From assembly GCA_034698045.1 (NCBI GenBank), contig JAQGAU010000996.1, forward strand, positions 1 to 22,131: DNA of 22,131 nucleotides. The letters are read 5' to 3'. The position numbers and the translations under genes are program-made. Under the pieces are notes generated by a model, which did not search any database, had not been told where the DNA came from, and saw only the letters and a program-made list of their open reading frames with translations. This stretch comes from Paramacrobiotus richtersi. Its lineage: Eukaryota > Tardigrada > Eutardigrada > Parachela > Macrobiotidae. Shown here in pieces: positions 1-9,194 of the stretch. Position 1 is the first letter of the stretch. The number at the start of each line of letters is the position of its first letter.

Positions 1-169
1 GTTCGATTTTTTTCGTCGAAAAAATGACTCTGACTTAGTAAAATCATCTTCAAATAAGATCGTGGATGAATTAAAGATAACCTCACTTTAAGAATCGCAC
101 AAATCGCACGTTTGTAGGACCACTCTGTCGGGATAGGTTTTCCCTAGTGAAGTTTGATGGACATTGTAG

Positions 170-3100
170 GTGATTAGTGTGCACGACTGCAAATCCCTGT
201 ACCATGTGCCGCTACTCCTGCACGAGCAGAATGTCATCCAGCTGGTGTGCGAGCGCCTACAAGTCTCCATTCCCATTCATCCCGGCAACGGTCTCGCCAA
301 GTGGAGCACGCTAGCCAGAACGTAAGCGGACGATTCATTTGTCACCGTTTCTTCCAGATTCATTTCTGTAATGCCGGCAGTATTTCGTAATGTTTTTTTG
401 TATATTTTTCTGATTTGTTTGGTTTTTTGCTAATTTCGGTTTTTTTTAAAGTTGCTTTTGAAATGTTTTCCTTGTTGTCTTCTCCGTTGTTTTTTTCTTT
501 CGGTCGTTAAAAAAGTTTCAACTGCAGTTGTTGTACTTCATTGTGTATTCTGAAACGAAGTGATTGATTAAAGAAATATTTATTCGTATTGATGAAACGA
601 GCAATTTTTCATTTCGATGAAATCTATCGTAATTTCGGTAGATTTTGATGTGGAGAAAAGTGTATTTGACGTGTTTTATTACTCGGTCAGTGTTGTTCTG
701 GTTCGAAAATGTTGTTGGATGAGGTGTAACTAATTAGGATGTGTGTGCGTCTAGGATTGAGATGGCTGACAAGGAAGTGAAGATTGCCATGGTGGGCAAG
801 TACACCAAACTCAAGGACGCCTACATGTCGGTCAACAAGGCGCTGGAGCATGCGGCGCTCTTCTGCCGACGCAAATTAGTCATCAAGGTGCGGGAATGTG
901 ATGTCGGTGGGAGAAATGTTGATTTTTTTAAAAATGTTGATTTATTTTTTAGTAAATTTTTTGTAACATCTTTGTTTTTTTGAGTCAGTATTTAGACAAA
1001 CGGTCTGGTTCGTTAAGTATATCAAAGATACGAACACTAAATAAACAAAATCAGAAACACAGATAAAAAATAAATAATAATGAAGAAAATAATTGTAAAA
1101 AATATAGGATAATTGTGTAAGTTATTGCTTGTTGACTCTTGCATACAAAATATATGTTAAAACAATAAAATAAGGAGGTAACTGCTATGGTGGATAATTA
1201 TGTTCGTTTAAAAAAAATGGATTTGGTAAAAAAAATCTTATATTGATAAAAAGCTGAAGAAAAATGAGCGAATAATACAAATTGCTGTGGAATTTTCTTT
1301 GACGGATGGTGATTGTAGTACATCGATGCAACGGATCTGGAAGAGGAGTCGAAACGCTCGAAAGATCGCACCCGGCAAGAACAATACCACCAGGCATGGA
1401 GTGTCCTCACCAAATGCGAGTACGCCGGTATTTTGAGCAGACAAGTGTTTTCTTTAGGATTCTCGATTGTCTGATTTCCTTTCATTTATCATTGGGTATA
1501 GTTGTATTTTTCCGAACGCTAGCCACTCGCGGTAGATGATAGGTTCTTCGACCAACTTTATAATTAAAAGCTGCGTATTTGTATAAAAAAATGAATAAAT
1601 AATTCAAAAGTAATTACAAATTTATTTAAAATAATAAATAGTAATAAATGAGAATAATTAGAAATTAATTAGGAAAATAATAAAAAAGTTGAAAAGGAAA
1701 AATTTTATTGTGCGTGAACATGTTACATAATGTTGATTGTTGTCAGTGTTGGTAAATCGGCTAGACAATTTGGTGTAGAATTAATCATTTGTTGGGTGAT
1801 TGTAGTGGTTTATTGGTGCCGGGCGGGTTTGGTACACGCGGCATTGAGGGCAAATGCGACGCTATCCACTGGGCCAGGACCAATAATGTCCCCTTCTTAG
1901 GTAAACAATTTGTATTAGTTGTGCTTCTAAAGGTCATACATATCTAAAAAAAACTATCTGTGTGATGAAATACAGTATTTTGAATGTATTTTTTTTGAAA
2001 TACATCTTTACACTTGCGTTGCAGGAGTGTGTTTGGGTTACCAGTGTGCCACGATAGAATTTGCCCGGAATGTGCTACAATTGGAGAACGCTAATTCCAC
2101 GGAATTTGATCCCATTACGAAAGATCCTGTGGTACGTGTCATGTAGCGCAGTGTAATTTTGACTGTCAAGCGAACGTAGTACAGTGGCTGGAGCGAGCAG
2201 CAAAGACGTCGTTCATGCTTGTACAGTGACGATGCCATTTGGGAATTTATTAATTAGTATTAGTTTTGATATGTAATATATTTTTCTTCTTCGTCGATTA
2301 CATGATATTAGGATATTGATATGAATAATGTCGATAGATGGATGCCAGCATAATATAAAATGAATAATCGTTGAAATTATTCTGCTAAAATATTGAAAAT
2401 ATTGCAAAGAAATAAGGTAATAAAACAAAAAATAGTAAATTATTGTAGATAAATAACTAATCAAATGACAATCAGAACAGTGACGTAAGAAATGATGGAA
2501 ATATGATATTGTGAACAGAGCGGTATGGTGTGATATAGTTTGTTTGATAAGTACGATGTGGATACCCGAATGCTTGTGCTTGTAGGTGATCGAAATGCCC
2601 GAGCATAATCCTGGCCGGCTGGGCGGGACGATGCGACTGGGAAAACGCACGACCATCTTCAGCGATGAGGACTCCGTTATCAGTAAGTACAGCTTCGTTG
2701 GAATCTGAAAATGTTACTAAATATTGTTCATGATGAAATATAACAATAATAAAAAACACGAATTATGGCGGATATTTCTTCAGTCTTCAACCAATAACCA
2801 GTGTGTTTTGTTTTAAAAAAGTATAGTTTCTTTCTTTTTTAAAAATGTATATGTCTTTTGATTAAAGAATTGTCTTTTTTTGTTCGGTCGGGTTGCTTAT
2901 TTGGACTGTGCTGCATATGCATTTTTGCGACTTTTCCTGAATTTTTGTTGGTGATTTTTCCTGAATTTTTGTGGTGGTACTTTTTCTGGATTTTCTTATG
3001 ATTTTTCTGGATTTTTTTGTGGAATTTTTGGGATTTTTTCTGAATTTTTGTTGGTGATTTTTCTGGATTTTCTTGAGATTTTTCTGGATTTTTGTTGGTG

Positions 3101-3629
3101 ATTTTTTTGGATTTTCTTGCGATTTTTCTGAATTTTTTTTTGTGGTTTCCCTGGAATTTTGGCGATTTTTCTGAATTTATGCCTTCTACAGCATATATTT
3201 ATCGTCTCTTTTACAGAGACCATCTACGGTAACGAGAAATCCGTGGAAGAACGCCACCGTCACCGCTACGAAGTCAACCCGGCCTACATCGAACGATTAG
3301 AGGCGCGCGGCATGCGTTTTGTCGGCAAGGACGACACCGGTCGCCGTATGGAAATCATGGAGCTGGACAAGCATCCCTACTTTGTCGGGGTGCAGTTCCA
3401 CCCCGAGTACCTCTCCCGCCCCCACAAACCCTCGCCCCCCTTTATGGGGCTGTTGTTGGCCGCGTCGGGGAAGTTGAAAGTGTTTCTGGAGAAGAGCAAG
3501 GAGAAACGGCATGTGCAGTACATTCAGGAGATGCCCAGCCCCACGTTGACGGATGAGGAGGAGGGCGGGGAGAAGGAGCGACGGGGTGTGGAGGATGGGG
3601 GTGGGGATGCCGGGCGGGGGGTGTTTTGA
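170..3629 (+). CDS. CTPS: CTP synthase, C-terminal part (5' end outside window)
   Basis: Makes CTP from UTP, ATP and glutamine in the cytosol. Seven exons join in frame: 170-321, 755-887, 1319-1419, 1806-1900, 2025-2131, 2586-2682, 3217-3629, giving 365 residues plus TGA. All introns are GT-AG. The first exon carries the end of the synthetase domain ([17 protein letters not shown]). The rest is a class I glutamine amidotransferase domain: oxyanion loop LLVPGGFG, nucleophile elbow GVCLGYQ with Cys at 2030-2032, EMPEHNPG and GGTMRLGKR, and the His/Glu of VQFHPEY at 3399-3401 and 3405-3407. The catalytic triad is therefore intact. The human enzyme is about 591 aa, so roughly the N-terminal 40% lies upstream. 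The C-terminal tail is Glu/Gly-rich and unlike the Ser-rich vertebrate tail. Identification is very secure; exon ends rest on alignment with remembered human CTPS1. Confidence 0.96.
2925..3180 (+). repeat. T-rich degenerate tandem repeat in a CTPS intron
   Basis: The last visible CTPS intron (2683-3216) holds about 250 bases of a degenerate repeat built from words such as GATTTTTCTGGATTTT alternating with spacers like GTTGGTGA or CTTGCGA, with a spacing of about 30-35 bases. Reading frames on the opposite strand here give only Lys/Ser/Ile-rich low-complexity peptides and are not genes. Confidence 0.75.
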
Positions 3630-3737
3630 GGCGGGGTTGTTGTTGGATTAGTTCCATGGCGTAATTTTGATTCCTGTCTTGTTGTGCATTGTTTTAACGT
3701 GTTTTTGATGTATCTACTCTGGGACTTGTTGATGGTA

Positions 3738-3743
3738 AATAAA
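3738..3743 (+). terminator. Polyadenylation signal of CTPS
   Basis: AATAAA lies 109 bases after the CTPS stop codon in a plausible short 3' UTR and is followed by a TG-rich stretch. Position and sense fit; not proven. Confidence 0.6.
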
Positions 3744-4156
3744 CTTTGAGAGTGAGCCGGGAACGTTGTAAACAATGGAGTGTGACGCAGTGGGGTTTTT
3801 TTCCGACTGGGCTGTGCATTAAAAAAATGGATACCTTCGGTATATGTATGGCAAAATAGCAGCATAAAAGAGGAACGAACCGAAATCAACGGGAAGTACT
3901 TGTGATAGTGGCAACCGCCCGCTTACCCGAAATAAGCACCTCCCATCTCGCCCCACACGGAATAAGCGCCCGTAGCAGGAAGCAGTTGGTTAAATAATTA
4001 ACTAAAAGTTACGAGATTCGGAGACTGTAGCAGACAAGATAACGTTTGTCTTTCGCATTGTCAGTTGCAGACATTAAAATTAGACTTAAGAGAGTTAAAA
4101 AGAACTTGTACCAGTGGTCTCTATTTGTCCACATTCGGCCGCATTCCTCTCCATCA
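3744..4156 (+). other. CTPS-ALG2 intergenic region / ALG2 promoter and 5' UTR
   Basis: No gene seen. It must carry the ALG2 promoter and leader. A GC-rich patch at about 3910-3973 holds two related copies of a CGAAATAAGC / CGGAATAAGCGCCC word, which could be promoter elements. No TATA box is placed convincingly. The reading frame upstream of the ALG2 ATG is open back to about 4046 but contains no ATG. Confidence 0.4.
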
Positions 4157-7033
4157 ATGGCGGTGAAACGGACCCCCAGCCCCAAATCCCCCCTAAAAAT
4201 CATCTTCCTCCACCCCGACCTGGGCATCGGGGGCGCGGAACGTTTGGTCGTCGACGCCGCCGTGGCCCTGCAATCTAAAGGCCACACCGTCCAATTCCTC
4301 ACGGCCCACCACGATCCGGGCCACTGCTTCCCCGAGACCCGGGACGGCACTCTCGACGTCACGGTCGTCGGGGACTGGCTGCCGCGATCCGTCTTTGGGC
4401 GGTTGTATGCGTTGTTCGCCTATCTCCGGATGGTGGTCTGTGCGCTGTGGTTGGTGTGCTGTAGCGGGTGGGCGTATGATGTGGTGCTGTGTGATCAGGT
4501 GTCAGCGTGTATTCCCGTGGTGAAGTGGAGCGGACGTCCTGTTGTGTTTTATTGTCATTTCCCGGATTTGCTGCTGACGCAGCGGGCGTCGTGGGTGAAG
4601 AAGGTGTACAGGGCGCCGTTGGATTGGGTGGAGGAGTGGACGACCGGGAGGGCGGATTGTATACTGGTTAACAGCAAGTTTACAGGTGAATTACTGAAGA
4701 AAATTACGGATTTTTCCTTTGTTTTTATTTTATTTTGATATTTTCTCTGATATTTTTTTCAGGTTTAATTGACCTAATTTGTCCCATTTTCTCGTCTGTT
4801 TTGTTTCTGAATGTTCGTGATTTTTTGGTAATCTTTAAGATGTATTTTCCAAATTTAAGGTTTGAGTTTATTTTCGAAATTTATTTTATTTTCCAAATTA
4901 ATACGATGGAGATTATCGTAGAGCTGCTTTTACATCGATTTATTGAAGTACTTGCATTAAATTTCAGTTGAGCCAGTGTAATAATTGCTCTGTCTTTCTC
5001 GAGGAATTCTGTTGAATCTCGTATTATTTTCACATCCGTTCGGGAGAATTTTCGTCTGCATTTCTTCGATTTTTAGTATGTTGTTGATGACAGATTTCCG
5101 TGGTTAGTTCAGATTACTTATCCTGAGTTTGTTTCATTTCTTATTAATTTGACATGCTCTTCTAATTGGATTCACGTGTGATTATTCATTTTTTAGATGG
5201 AATCTTTGAAGATACATTCAAATCACTGAAAGGCATTCGTCGGCAGGTGCTGTATCCGTCATTGCACTGCTCAACCTTTGACCGTTTCCAACCAGCTGAC
5301 GGACGCCATCCGGCCATTCCCCCCTCAGCTGATTATGTCTTTCTCTCCGTTAACCGTTATGAACGGAAGAAACAGATCGAATTGGCTGTGGCGGCATTTG
5401 GTAGGCATTGGGAGTCAATTTATCCTTGCCTATTTTATTCTAGAATAATATTTTATAATAGTTTTTTTATAATTTAAAGAATTTTCGTAATTAATTTTCA
5501 GTGATTTTAGAATAATTTATAAATTGTAATTTTATAAAATAATTTTTATTGGCTGCAAATTCCAAACAGTCGTTTTTTTATTAATCCTTATCGAGAAAGA
5601 AAGTGACATTTTCTGAAGAATAAAATTGCGGACGATGCAGCTGTCAGTTTTTTTATTTAAATCAGACCCCATCTGATGATTTAATTACTTAAAAACTTGC
5701 AATTTTAAAGCGACCTGAAAATAAATTAAATTAATTAGCGAAATAAGTTCAGCGAATAATAGTATGAATTATTTGCTAAGTATTGAATTTAATAATTGAT
5801 CTTTTTTTAATTTTTTTACAACTATGCTGGTTCATTTCTGCCTTCTGTTCAAATTTAAAAACGTAGGATTAAAACGACTCAAAATTAAACATTAATTTAT
5901 CTAGTGATCTAAACTTAGAATTATATTCTAAATTGGTTTAATATTAAATTAAAATGCTAATTATTATTTTTTAATTGTGCAAATATATGTTGGGATGATT
6001 TCTGCCATATTATCATCAAAAACCACTCCTAATCCCCCCGTGTTGACAGCCACCCTCCAGCACCTCCTCCCCTGCGATCTGACCCTCCATCACGGCCGGA
6101 AACACGCCAAAATCCACCTGATCATCGCCGGGGGCTACGATGAACGAGTTCACGAGAATCGCGAGTACCATAACGATCTGGTCGATCTAGTTCAGCATTT
6201 GGACCTGACCGGCCACGTGACCTTCCTCCGGTCGATCGACACGGCCGAGAAGTTGCAGCTGATGCACGACTGCACGGCGTTGCTGTACACCCCCACCGGG
6301 GAGCACTTTGGCATTGTGCCCCTCGAGGCCATGTACATGCGGCGGCCGGTGGTGGCCGTGGCGTCGGGCGGCCCGCTGGAGACGGTGCGGGATGGGGAGA
6401 CAGGGTTTTTGTGCGATGGGAAGGAGGAAGTGCTGCAGGTAGTGTACAGTGTTCCTCTGATTTGTTTTTTGGTTTTTTATCGATTTTTTTACACATTTTT
6501 TTTACCCCTACTTCTTTAATTTTTCCATTTATATATTTTTTTCTATTTAATAATATTTTTTTCGATTTATGTTTTCACAATTGTTTTGTATATTTTTGAT
6601 TATTTCTGCCTAATGTATTAAATTATTTACCTCATATGGTGGGTAATTCATTCCAGTTTTCCGTGTTGGTTTTGTTTTTTAAAATTTCTCTATAATTTTT
6701 CTATATTCCTGTTTCTTTGTTTTGAATTTGTATATTATTATATTCAGTAATAGTTTTTAACTGTTACATTTTGAATATTAAATTGACATAATAGTACGAA
6801 ATAAATATGGCTTTTTATCGATTATTCACACTGATAATTGAGCCATTTGGTCAACTATAATGAAATACCCCCGGCAGGAGCGGTTTGCGGAAGCGATGAA
6901 AAAACTGGTGGAAACGGAGGGCTTAAAGGATGAGATGGGGCGGAAAGGCCGGGAACGGGTGGTGGAGAGGTTCTCGTTCAATGCGTTTGCCGGGATGCTG
7001 GATGATATTATGCGGAAAGTGGCGGCCGGATGA
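4157..7033 (+). CDS. ALG2: ALG2 alpha-1,3/1,6-mannosyltransferase
   Basis: Adds the second (alpha-1,3) and third (alpha-1,6) mannose to Man1GlcNAc2-PP-dolichol from GDP-mannose on the cytosolic ER face. Four exons, 4157-4685, 5197-5400, 6050-6438 and 6878-7033, splice in frame to 425 aa (human ALG2 is 416). It is a GT4/GT-B enzyme. The N-terminal [13 protein letters not shown] (about residues 19-31) is diagnostic. [18 protein letters not shown] and [11 protein letters not shown] follow. A hydrophobic stretch at about 83-105 matches the ALG2 membrane segment. SVNRYERKK and [10 protein letters not shown] open the C-terminal lobe, and the EX7E pair is Glu329/Glu337 in [13 protein letters not shown]. 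The ATG at 4157 is the first in frame and sits where family members start. All motifs are intact. Neighbours: 530 bases after CTPS, and convergent with the TMEM141-like gene. Confidence 0.97.
5401..6049 (+). other. AT-rich intron 2 of ALG2
   Basis: A very AT-rich intron, mostly short A and T runs, with no coding signal. A reading frame runs through its last 70 bases into exon 3, but the ALG2 alignment and the acceptor TTGACAG place the exon start at 6050. Confidence 0.7.
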
Positions 7034-7158
7034 ATTATTGCAACGATTTGTCTATTGTACTGACTCATACGCTGTAATGTAATCTGTTGAATTTGCATAA
7101 TTTTCCAGATTTTTTTCTTCTTTGCTGTCAGATTTTATGAGTTTAATACTTGCGCTTT

Positions 7159-7550
7159 CCCACTCATGAAATGGAAAGCCGAAGAAAATGAGCGGCAAAA
7201 AAAAGAATTTTTCTTGACGAATCACAAGCTCTGATTATGATTAACTTAATTATTAATAAACAATTAATTAATTATTATATTAAGTATTAATAATTAACTT
7301 ATTAATATTAGTAATTATTTTATTTATTGTAACTAATATTTTTACCTATCTGTAGTAATTTTTTTCCGTTTTCCCACTCATAAAATGGAAAGCTGAACAA
7401 AAAAATGAGCGGCAAAAAAAGATAATTTTCTGACGAATCACAAGTTGATTTGTACTAATTTAATTATTAATAGTTAATTAATTAATTATTATATTAATAA
7501 TTAATTGAGTAATATCAGTGATTAATTAATTTATTGTAAATTGTTTTTTG
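7159..7550. repeat. Two-copy tandem duplication, unit about 214 bp
   Basis: Copy 1 begins at 7159 (CCCACTCATGAAATGGAAAG) and copy 2 at 7373 (CCCACTCATAAAATGGAAAG), a period of 214 bases. Shared blocks follow in the same order: GAGCGGCAAAAAAA, TGACGAATCACAAG, then an ATTAATTAATTATTATATTAA tract. In each copy CTCAT and ATGAG lie about 20-25 bases apart and could pair. The pair sits in the shared 3' flank of ALG2 and the TMEM141-like gene. It has no coding potential. The second copy fades into generic AT-rich DNA near 7550. Confidence 0.85.
7255..7260 (+). terminator. Candidate ALG2 polyadenylation signal
   Basis: AATAAA is the first canonical signal after the ALG2 stop (222 bases downstream). 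It lies in an AT-rich repeat where the hexamer can occur by chance. Confidence 0.35.
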
Positions 7551-7551
7551 A

Positions 7552-7557
7552 TTTATT
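7552..7557 (-). terminator. Candidate polyadenylation signal of the TMEM141-like gene
   Basis: TTTATT on the plus strand reads AATAAA on the minus strand, 226 bases after the TMEM141-like stop; another copy is at 7530-7535. AT-richness makes chance occurrence likely. Confidence 0.3.
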
Positions 7558-7782
7558 TATGGTACTTATTTTTTTAAACTGCAACGTTCGTTCTTTTTTT
7601 CAAGAGATAATGATTATTAATTATTGATTATTATTCACAATTTCTCGGTCCAACTACTAACGAACACACCACCGTATAAAAGCACTGCAAACTTGCCAAA
7701 TGGTTACATTCCATCCAGCTGCTGCATCACAGATACCGTCAAAACACCACGCATACACAATCGACCACAACAAAAGCACAAG

Positions 7783-8534
7783 CTACACCGCACGCTGCAC
7801 GGTGTCCACCGGTTGACCACCACGGGGCGGCGCCGCCGGCTCCTCCAAGTGGGAGAAGGCGGTGTGGCGCCCCTCGGCCGCCATCCACATGCGCTGACAG
7901 CCCAGGGTCCGCCGGCGCGTCACCGTCCAGCTGACGACGGAGGCCACTAAGGCGGCGGGGAGGAGAAAGTATTTGCGCTGATAAGCGGCCGGTAGACGCT
8001 TCCGGTTGAGTTCTTGCATAAAGTAAACCAGAGCGAAACCTACGGGAAATTGGCATACCGATTACAGCCGCCCAGGGGGTAACTGGCAGTGATACCAAAC
8101 CATATACCTCGTCTCGCTACGAAACACACATCGTGGGCTGTTTGCGCAACTTCGCAAGGGAAATTTCGAAAGCGAATGTAAAAACAACAACGAACGAAAA
8201 AAAACATTACTATAATTTAGTAAAAATTTATAATCCATCATTAGAACAGAAAAGTTTGGGTGAAACTCTTTTCCGCAGAGAGATTCGTATCACAAGCAGA
8301 AACCAAGCGTTACCGCGTCTCGTACTTACTAAGCGTGAAACTGGATAATCCCACCATAAAAGCTCGACTCTGGCATTCCAGATATGTGGGAAATGCCTGG
8401 AAGATACCGTAGATATGAAATTTTCGCAAAGGCACAGCAAAAGAAACCAACTGCGAGACCGAAAAGCGGCGTTGTATATCACTTACGGGATACTGATCCT
8501 TGTACTGCTCGGCCAGCTTCTTCGTGTTATTCAT
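7783..8534 (-). CDS. TMEM141: TMEM141-like two-pass membrane protein
   Basis: Three minus-strand exons, 8534-8487, 8396-8330 and 8039-7783, splice with clean GT-AG sites (donors GTAAGT after 8487 and 8330, acceptors CCAG and CGTAG) to 123 aa; human TMEM141 is 108. No single reading frame shows the gene. The N-terminus resembles TMEM141 in YPAFPTYLECQSRAFMVG, the region with the family's CQSxAFMxG motif. Predicted membrane helices are at about residues 30-46 and 62-78; the second includes ASVVSWTVTR, matching the family's GSVVSYGVTR, then a Cys and Trp-containing LGCQRMWM segment. The C-terminal tail (after about 95) is Pro/Gly-rich and not conserved. Molecular function of the family is unknown to me. 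It is convergent with ALG2 and divergent from ALG13. The start at 8534 is the first ATG matching family length. Confidence 0.85.
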
Positions 8535-9194
8535 CTTAAAATCCTTACACTGCTCATCCGTTAGATATACAAACACGCAGTGATAGGCAATAGCTTCCTA
8601 ATATCGCTGGAATCGTGAGGAACATAAAGAAGGAACATGCGGATCAACCGGAAAGGAACAGCGATCCAGCAGGAAGTTCGTAACTCGCAGAAAAGATTAC
8701 GCGTAAGAACACGCACGCTGGAGGCCCGAAGGAATGAGAAGACTAGATGAATAACGTGAAGGTTGCATCTGTGAAAATATTAATAAAATGTTTCTCGGTT
8801 TTGATGTCGGTGAAATTGATAAAGCTTCAAAGGAGCCCAGAAATGTGACGAAATAGAAAACTCAAACTGACAAACTGTCGAAATTTTCAATTTTTGAAAT
8901 TTTGTTGCTGAAGATACGGAACGGCAGTACTCGAGGGCGGCTGACCAGTTTTATCAGCATTGGCATGTGCAGCCACTAACGTGGGGCGGTCACGATACTT
9001 TTCTAACATCCGTAAACAGCTGGATACTTACAAATTGTGTTTTTTGAATGTTTCGAAGCGTTCACAGTTCACTGTTCTGTAATCAGTTTTACGATATTTT
9101 TCGGACTGTATGTGATGGAAAGCAGCGTCTAGGGTGTCCTAACTTCGTGAACTATTCAAACCGTCAGATTTTTTGTCAGGAGAAGCGTCTGAAC
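8535..9194. promoter_or_regulatory. Divergent promoter region between TMEM141-like gene and ALG13
   Basis: The two start codons lie 660 bases apart and face away from each other, so both promoters and leaders must be in this interval. No TATA box or known element is recognised. The ALG13 side has an upstream ATG at 9048 that stays open and in frame into ALG13 (see that entry), and a short out-of-frame ATG-TGA near 9110. Confidence 0.5.

Noticed and set aside
3297..3889. Minus-strand Pro/His/Ser-rich frames over the CTPS last exon and 3' flank
   Set aside because: Mirror frames of a GC-rich exon whose plus-strand product is clearly CTP synthase.
4046..4156. N-terminal extension of ALG2 beginning at a TTG
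   Set aside because: There is no ATG in the extension, and the family starts shortly before the [11 protein letters not shown] motif; ATG 4157 gives the normal length.
6122..6496. Minus-strand Arg/Pro-rich frame over ALG2 exon 3
   Set aside because: Antisense shadow of a conserved ALG2 exon.
7739..8098. Minus-strand 119-codon frame overlapping the TMEM141-like last exon
   Set aside because: The frame next to it matches TMEM141 and connects with good splice sites; this one is an out-of-frame Arg/Gly/Ala-rich shadow.
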